Source of the DNA: Olavius algarvensis associated proteobacterium Delta 3
Lineage (GTDB): Bacteria > Desulfobacterota > Desulfobacteria > Desulfobacterales > CAFBRK01
Assembly: GCA_903231505.1 (NCBI GenBank)
Contig: CAFBRK010000059.1
Location: 1 to 59,820 of the forward strand
Direction: 5' to 3'
DNA: 59,820 bases
Part shown: piece after piece, positions 56,601 to 59,820 of the stretch
How positions within the stretch are numbered: position 1 is the first letter of the stretch
Layout: each line of letters starts with the position of its first letter
Notes under the pieces: generated by a model
What the model was told of the DNA's origin: nothing
The model's input: the letters and a program-made list of their open reading frames with translations, nothing else
The model's database searches: none
Translations under genes and position numbers: made by a program

Positions 56601-57071
56601 AAAACCGAAAAGGTGCTTCTCCACCTCCGTCGGATGTACATGCCCCTGCAAAACTACAAGGATCTGGAAATGGAATTCCTGATGGCCTACTGGAACCAGG
56701 ATAAGGATGTGCTGGGGGTGACCCACTTCGGTGATCTGGTCCCCGAGGTGGTCTGGCTGGGACCGGATTACGAGTCGGTGCTGCTGGATCTTATTCAGCT
56801 CCGCATCGAATACAAGGTGAAAAAATTCCGTCAGATGGTCCCGCCGCGGGGTATCAAGGAACAAATCCTGTCAAAGAAGGATACTCTTCGGGCCCGGCTG
56901 GAAAGTGAGATTACCGATCGTATCGACGCCATCCGTCTTTATTTACGAAATCCGGTCAAGGATCCCCATCTGTCCCTTCAGGAAATCTTCCGTGCAAAGG
57001 GCCGAAAACGGGTGGACGTCATCCGCCCGCTTGCCGATCTCATGGAAAAATTCCGGCGCACACGCGAATAG
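53673..57071 (+). CDS. Double-AAA+ Lon-type protease
   Basis: 1132 residues. AAA module one has Walker A GPSGSGKT (163-170), IRHIEEAH as a possible Walker B, and sensor LLLATTDQPERFD with RRF. Module two has GPPGSGKT (523-530), Walker B VVFFDEGDAL (Asp585-Glu586) and TTLTTNRLDILDPALIRSKR. The C-terminal protease domain has the Lon pattern: Ser927 in GGPSAGYALALN and Lys975 in VIIGGHKKK, 48 residues apart, slightly more than the 43 of classical Lon. No Lon N-terminal domain and no membrane helix are seen. Unlike one-AAA LonA and membrane LonB, this has two ATPase modules, and the SPFH partner may tether it. Confidence 0.88.
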   Translation: MTRSKTKEKVYVRLPEQRIQEIEELVASWPYETKSFMRSRLNQHKPPSNFISRIVDSLQSLFMAAPDRTFQILKDPDILTDWQRRFEISGQTNPQDAWGKILEKEVSSRDYAYLLSLLEKELTDVHVPWELRNLFEKIYRSHIRKEYLSDPEVPKAPLVLITGPSGSGKTSTLIEAVEAVIFGNEVLPEIDLGKKKEELLADEPFWKSLDDVNPGLSMEMDRRKKLKFYKSLTRIPLLRRILKRQIGRNLSKLEEQGVMVDYTMVTPNDYQTALAGEPGNYFKKAMGDPQKTSIRHIEEAHSAFGKADGRQSGVERQQRTLIDTANIVIDEVINGQRDCLLLATTDQPERFDSAIYRRFVEKGVIIEISEYWKNPDNLKEIVRLELQRNDIYVGVSDKTQCNWNIKCISHGDLDHVVERLYTIFTERTLKIIPAYVRKLIQSVIQIKSDFSQDYFSDAVLVRQAFELVAKNSFGDLYKKFVDRMDRQVQWESYVGKVKNTFSEMANNSLYYGVSEEKGVVLNGPPGSGKTFLVRAWLSENGDVHDISASPSALQDPVNPVDGAIENLEKIYDIAKMIAPSVVFFDEGDALAPKRSGAGGSPSDKLTNRFLNIIDGEIPLNRVFTTLTTNRLDILDPALIRSKRLKVLEVSGHLGNDDISEIVKNSLKGVPLSQGLDEETIIESAKGICHTPADYAAFVEKALSLRVAEYEVLQRFRALLKEAPQDRNNFIKFNYKTLLGILDAAGAPDELRSETKKDTTTFERRYSEIVSILKPIQSEDGYPLVEPHLFSARREISESPVKRGKVQLDEFLEAELSQEPQVGFIIGVGANDVSGMLLPIATSLTYGLTAEKVLVTGAVSSASSAAAELDMAVQMTQQSAKEALTMVKNYLQGLAPKISLAKLLGEFLDKYTIHHQLLSASYNVGGPSAGYALALNTLSALLHIPVYNDFGITGAPWTKGVKKGEVGGSVIIGGHKKKTEKVLLHLRRMYMPLQNYKDLEMEFLMAYWNQDKDVLGVTHFGDLVPEVVWLGPDYESVLLDLIQLRIEYKVKKFRQMVPPRGIKEQILSKKDTLRARLESEITDRIDAIRLYLRNPVKDPHLSLQEIFRAKGRKRVDVIRPLADLMEKFRRTRE

Positions 57072-57098
57072 CGCGCGGCAAGCAAGATCGTTTTACGA

Positions 57099-58277
57099 TC
57101 ACACAGACGCTCCCTGTTTCCAAACTCTCGCCGAATGGCGGAGCTGATCGAAAAGGCCTTCCGGAGATCCGTTTACCACAATAAAATCAGCCGTCTGTCC
57201 CGAAGCCAGAATCCCGTTTGTTTTCAGATTCAGAAGTTCGGCGCCGTTTACCGAAGCGCACTGAACCGCCTCGCTAAGAGAGAAGCCGGCGTCCACGAGG
57301 AGCTTCATCTCTTCGACGACCCCCTGGCCATGATATACCCCGGGACTTCCGGCATCGGATCCAGTCGCCACGCGAACCCCCATCCCGTGGGCCAGTCGCA
57401 GCTGTTCGAGCTGGTGCTCCAGATTTCGCAACGCACCCTCCCTGCCCGGATCTCCGGGGCTGAGCATTTCCGAATACGCTTTCATGGTGACAGCGGTTGG
57501 GACCCAGAACACCTGGCGCTCGACAAGCTTGGCCAGGTTTTCAGGTCCCATAAAAAAGCCGTGTTCTATGGACCGGCATCCGGCTTCCACGGCAATATCG
57601 ACAGGCACCGCGCCATTGGCATGGACCATCACCGGTAAACCCTGCCGGGCGGCTGCCCTCACGGCAGGTTTCAATTCAGCCAGGGTAAATTGAGGCCGCG
57701 TCGTCTTACCAAAACTCGTGAGGCTGTTTAATCCTGAGTTGACGATTTTAACATGATCCGCGCCTGGGTTTTCCGTCCCAATGGCCCCTGCCAGAGTCAT
57801 CCCCTCCGGAGGCGTTCTGCCGATCAGTGATCCGTATCGGCCTTTCTGCCGCCAGGCGTTGCCGGCGGTGCACAATACAGGGCCGGGGGAGGAGCCCGTT
57901 TCTAAAGCGTATCGCAAACTGTGGGCGGACCGGTCGCCACCGTCCCGAACCGCCATCACACCGTGCCTTACGTGGGATTGTCGGTGTGCGGCAATCAACT
58001 CTCGGGCGTGGTTGTAGTCCGACGTCAGCTGCCGCTCCCGAATCCAGGGGTCCTGGCTGCCGGACATAAACAGGTGTACGTGGCTGTCAACCAGGTGTGG
58101 CAGGAGTGTGCAACCGGAAAAATCCTTCACCTCGGGATGCTCCCGATCGGCATTTTCCAGTTTCCTCAGCTGTTCGATTCGGCCATTGCGAACGGCCATA
58201 CACATGTCTTTGCATATCGGACCGCCGCTGCCGTCGATCAGCCAGCCTGCAAGGATGAGGGTGTCACATCGTTCCAT
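57099..58277 (-). CDS. Amidohydrolase-superfamily enzyme
   Basis: 392 residues. Metal-binding residues are in LVDSHVHLFMSG (HxH), GADHVKIVNSG (Lys), VMVHANG and SIEHGF (His) and VATGSDAGSPG (Asp), an imidazolonepropionase/prolidase-like set. Substrate unknown. It converges with the protease gene 27 bases away, and a small hairpin GATCGT TTT ACGATC lies between at 57086-57100. The region upstream of its start is occupied by repeats. Confidence 0.88.
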   Translation of the reverse strand: MERCDTLILAGWLIDGSGGPICKDMCMAVRNGRIEQLRKLENADREHPEVKDFSGCTLLPHLVDSHVHLFMSGSQDPWIRERQLTSDYNHARELIAAHRQSHVRHGVMAVRDGGDRSAHSLRYALETGSSPGPVLCTAGNAWRQKGRYGSLIGRTPPEGMTLAGAIGTENPGADHVKIVNSGLNSLTSFGKTTRPQFTLAELKPAVRAAARQGLPVMVHANGAVPVDIAVEAGCRSIEHGFFMGPENLAKLVERQVFWVPTAVTMKAYSEMLSPGDPGREGALRNLEHQLEQLRLAHGMGVRVATGSDAGSPGVYHGQGVVEEMKLLVDAGFSLSEAVQCASVNGAELLNLKTNGILASGQTADFIVVNGSPEGLFDQLRHSARVWKQGASV

Positions 58278-58354
58278 TGAAGGTTTTAGTCAAATACAGG
58301 TATTTATAGCGATTTTCAGAATTCCGTTCCGATTCATTTTACGATCAACCTATC

Positions 58355-58545
58355 ATCGCAAAGGCGCAGAGGTCGCAGAGGTGATTTTAATTTTGCATTT
58401 CGCTGAGGGGGCGAAATGCAAAACGATCGTCTGAAAAATACATATAAATTCAATATGCTGCTGGGGCTCTTTCTCCGAATCCCCCTCTCAGGGATTCGGG
58501 GAAAAACCGTTCCTCTGCGTTCTTTGCGACTCTGCGATCATCATT
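58355..58545. repeat. Composite element with inverted GCAGAG ends and internal hairpins
   Basis: Left end GCAAAGGCGCAGAGGTCGC and right end CCTCTGCGTTCTTTGCG are inverted copies of each other. Inside is a perfect 13-base hairpin (TTTTGCATTTCGC at 58391-58403 with its complement at 58411-58423) and a 9-base hairpin (CCGAATCCC, 58475-58483, with GGGATTCGG, 58491-58499). About 190 bases with no coding capacity, MITE-like in structure. Confidence 0.65.
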
Positions 58546-58689
58546 TCCATATGTCTGCAAACGGAACAGATTTATGGCAACCGCTATAGTTTCAATCATG
58601 ATCGATTTAAAGAAACGCTTCTGTTTTAAGATACCCTGTTTTTACAAGCTTCATAACGTATCGCGGTAATTCTCACAGCGATATGCTCG

Positions 58690-58790
58690 GGGTCGGCATC
58701 GCTATCGGAATCGGAATCGATTCAGGAGGACCATCTTCGAAGGCGATACCGATTCCGAGACCGATACCGATGAATCCGCGTTTTCGTATA
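58690..58790. repeat. Inverted repeat of ATCGG/CCGAT words
   Basis: The left arm holds CATCGCTATCGGAATCGG and the right arm GATACCGATTCCGAGACC, roughly inverted around 58735. Such ATCGGTATCGG-type words form a third family of intergenic element here. It lies between the MITE-like element and the damaged hydrolase gene. Confidence 0.5.
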
Positions 58791-58819
58791 GTTACAGAGT
58801 ACACCCAATAGAACGGGAT

Positions 58820-59529
58820 TCAGGCCGTTTTCGAATACGCCTGCGTATTCATTTCCATGAATGCCTTCACGGCATACGTGTATCCGGGGGTGAGGCTGGA
58901 ATCGCTGTGCCCGGCACCCGGTGCAAAATGTCCATCCAGGCAAGAACCGCCGGTGCCAGGCAGACGCCGAAATACCGGTTAAACCATCTATACAAGCTCA
59001 GCAGGGCTTCTTTGGTGCGCGCATAACATCCCTCCAGAAAGAGAAGCTGAACCCTTTCCGGCCGCCGCCAGGCGGCGATGACGGCACCGGCCGCCCCCAT
59101 GGAATGGCCGTACAAAATGACCGGTTCTCCAATCCAATCCATCACGCTCTCGATGTCATCGGCGAACGCCGGTGCGCTCATAAAACGTTTTGGACTGGAG
59201 CCGCCGTGGTCCCTGGCGCTGTGGATGACGGTCGTAAAGCCCCATTGGCCGAACATTCGGGCGCGGCGGATCATCCGGTCCCGATTTCTTCCCCATCCAT
59301 GGGCAAGTACAACAATCCCACGGCTGGGCGTATCCGGGTCAATGCGCCAGGCCTCCAGCAATCCTCCGTCCACCGCCGGTATTCGCGTATCTTGGACGAT
59401 TCCCCAGTCCGGGGGATCCGTCACCGGTCTTCGAGGCATGCGATGGACGACCACCATCAACACCAGTGTGACGACGGTGTACACCATCAGGAGGCCAAGT
59501 ACCATGAAGACAATATTGAGGATTACCAT
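58820..59529 (-). pseudogene. Alpha/beta hydrolase with internal deletion and frameshift
   Basis: From ATG 59529 (MVILNIVFMVLGLLMVYTVV, an N-terminal helix) the frame runs through VVLAHGWGRNRD and the nucleophile VILYGHSMGAAGAV to LAPAVLAWMDILHR, then reaches a stop at 58867. In another frame the sequence continues GHFAPGAGHSDSS, the catalytic-His segment, and ends at 58820. Intact relatives have about 60 residues, including the triad Asp, between these points. So an out-of-frame deletion joined the two at GACATTTTGCACC. The remaining protein lacks Asp and His. The start codon abuts repeat sequence. Confidence 0.65.
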
Positions 59530-59820
59530 TTCTCGGTTTGCCCGTTTGCCTGTGCGCCCGTTGGCCCGTTGGCCCGTGGGCCCGTTGGCCCGTGGACCCG
59601 TCTGCCCGTGGACCCGTTGGCCGGTTGGGTCAAGATACAAGTTTCAAGATTCAGGATACATGATTAAGGGGACTGCTAGCGATCAATGAGTTCTCGATCT
59701 CTTTTGGGTGCATCTTGTATCCTGCAGCTTGCATCTGTTCTTTTCATCTTTCAGCCTTCAGCTTTCAGCTCCAATCCCTGTCCCCTGAAACCTGAAACCC
59801 GACACCTTTCCTCTGTCCTC
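59530..59820. repeat. Mosaic intergenic repeat, right copy
   Basis: 59530-59632 is made of TTGGCCCGT and TGGGCCCGT units as at 38900-39010. 59653-59820 repeats 1-168 almost exactly in the same orientation and runs off the window. No gene is supported; the open frame reaching in from the hydrolase only translates the repeat. Confidence 0.88.

Overview
The window looks like a chromosome segment of a Gram-negative anaerobe or facultative anaerobe, most likely of the Desulfobacterota (former Deltaproteobacteria). This placement is an inference. It rests on a sigma-54/PilR-controlled type IV pilin, a selenocysteine tRNA, LarC, a cobalamin-binding radical SAM enzyme, an ABC-type polysaccharide exporter, arrays of TPR-tailed membrane glycosyltransferases, and many mosaic intergenic repeats. 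No rRNA, CRISPR array, phage or intact transposase gene is visible.

Region 1 (324-19667, + strand) is a surface-polysaccharide locus. A winged-helix regulator sits behind its own promoter and a perfect palindrome. It is followed by a sugar SDR, a HddC-like nucleotidyltransferase, a NUDIX hydrolase, a HddA-like GHMP kinase and a ColD-like 3-dehydratase in which His replaces the PLP lysine. Next come an ABC exporter pair (Wzm/Wzt), a protein with two sulfotransferase domains, glycosyltransferases, a split transketolase, a B12 radical SAM enzyme and a methyltransferase. Together these suggest an exported, probably sulfated glycan containing a GDP-heptose-derived deoxy sugar. Transketolase could supply the sedoheptulose 7-phosphate.

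Region 2 (19699-32454, - strand) is probably a lipid-linked glycosylation locus: a GT4 enzyme, two DPM-like GT2 enzymes, a PMT-like GT-C protein and four tandem TMTC-like proteins (GT-C membrane domain plus TPRs), one of them frameshifted. It ends at a type IV pilin gene with a textbook sigma-54 promoter. I read it as a candidate protein O-glycosylation system, possibly acting on the pilin. A fifth TMTC-like gene lies at 44380-46530.

Region 3 (32503-38823, - strand) is more conserved: pilR, pyrC, pyrB, lepB and pgpA packed in one direction, then larC. Region 4 (38839-46530) has a long mosaic repeat, a PepT-like peptidase, and selC with its own promoter. A 3.1-kb islet flanked by a 26-bp duplication of the selC 3' end carries a permease plus universal-stress domains, split by an in-frame UAG.

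Region 5 (46861-59820) holds a small membrane protein, a DMT-family transporter, a tRNA-editing hydrolase, CheR, an RlmD/TrmA-type methyltransferase and two alpha/beta hydrolases, one internally deleted. It also has an amidohydrolase and the most unusual pair: an SPFH membrane protein directly followed by an 1132-residue protease with two AAA+ modules and a Lon-type Ser-Lys domain. The window starts and ends in the same repeat: 1-168 matches 59653-59820.
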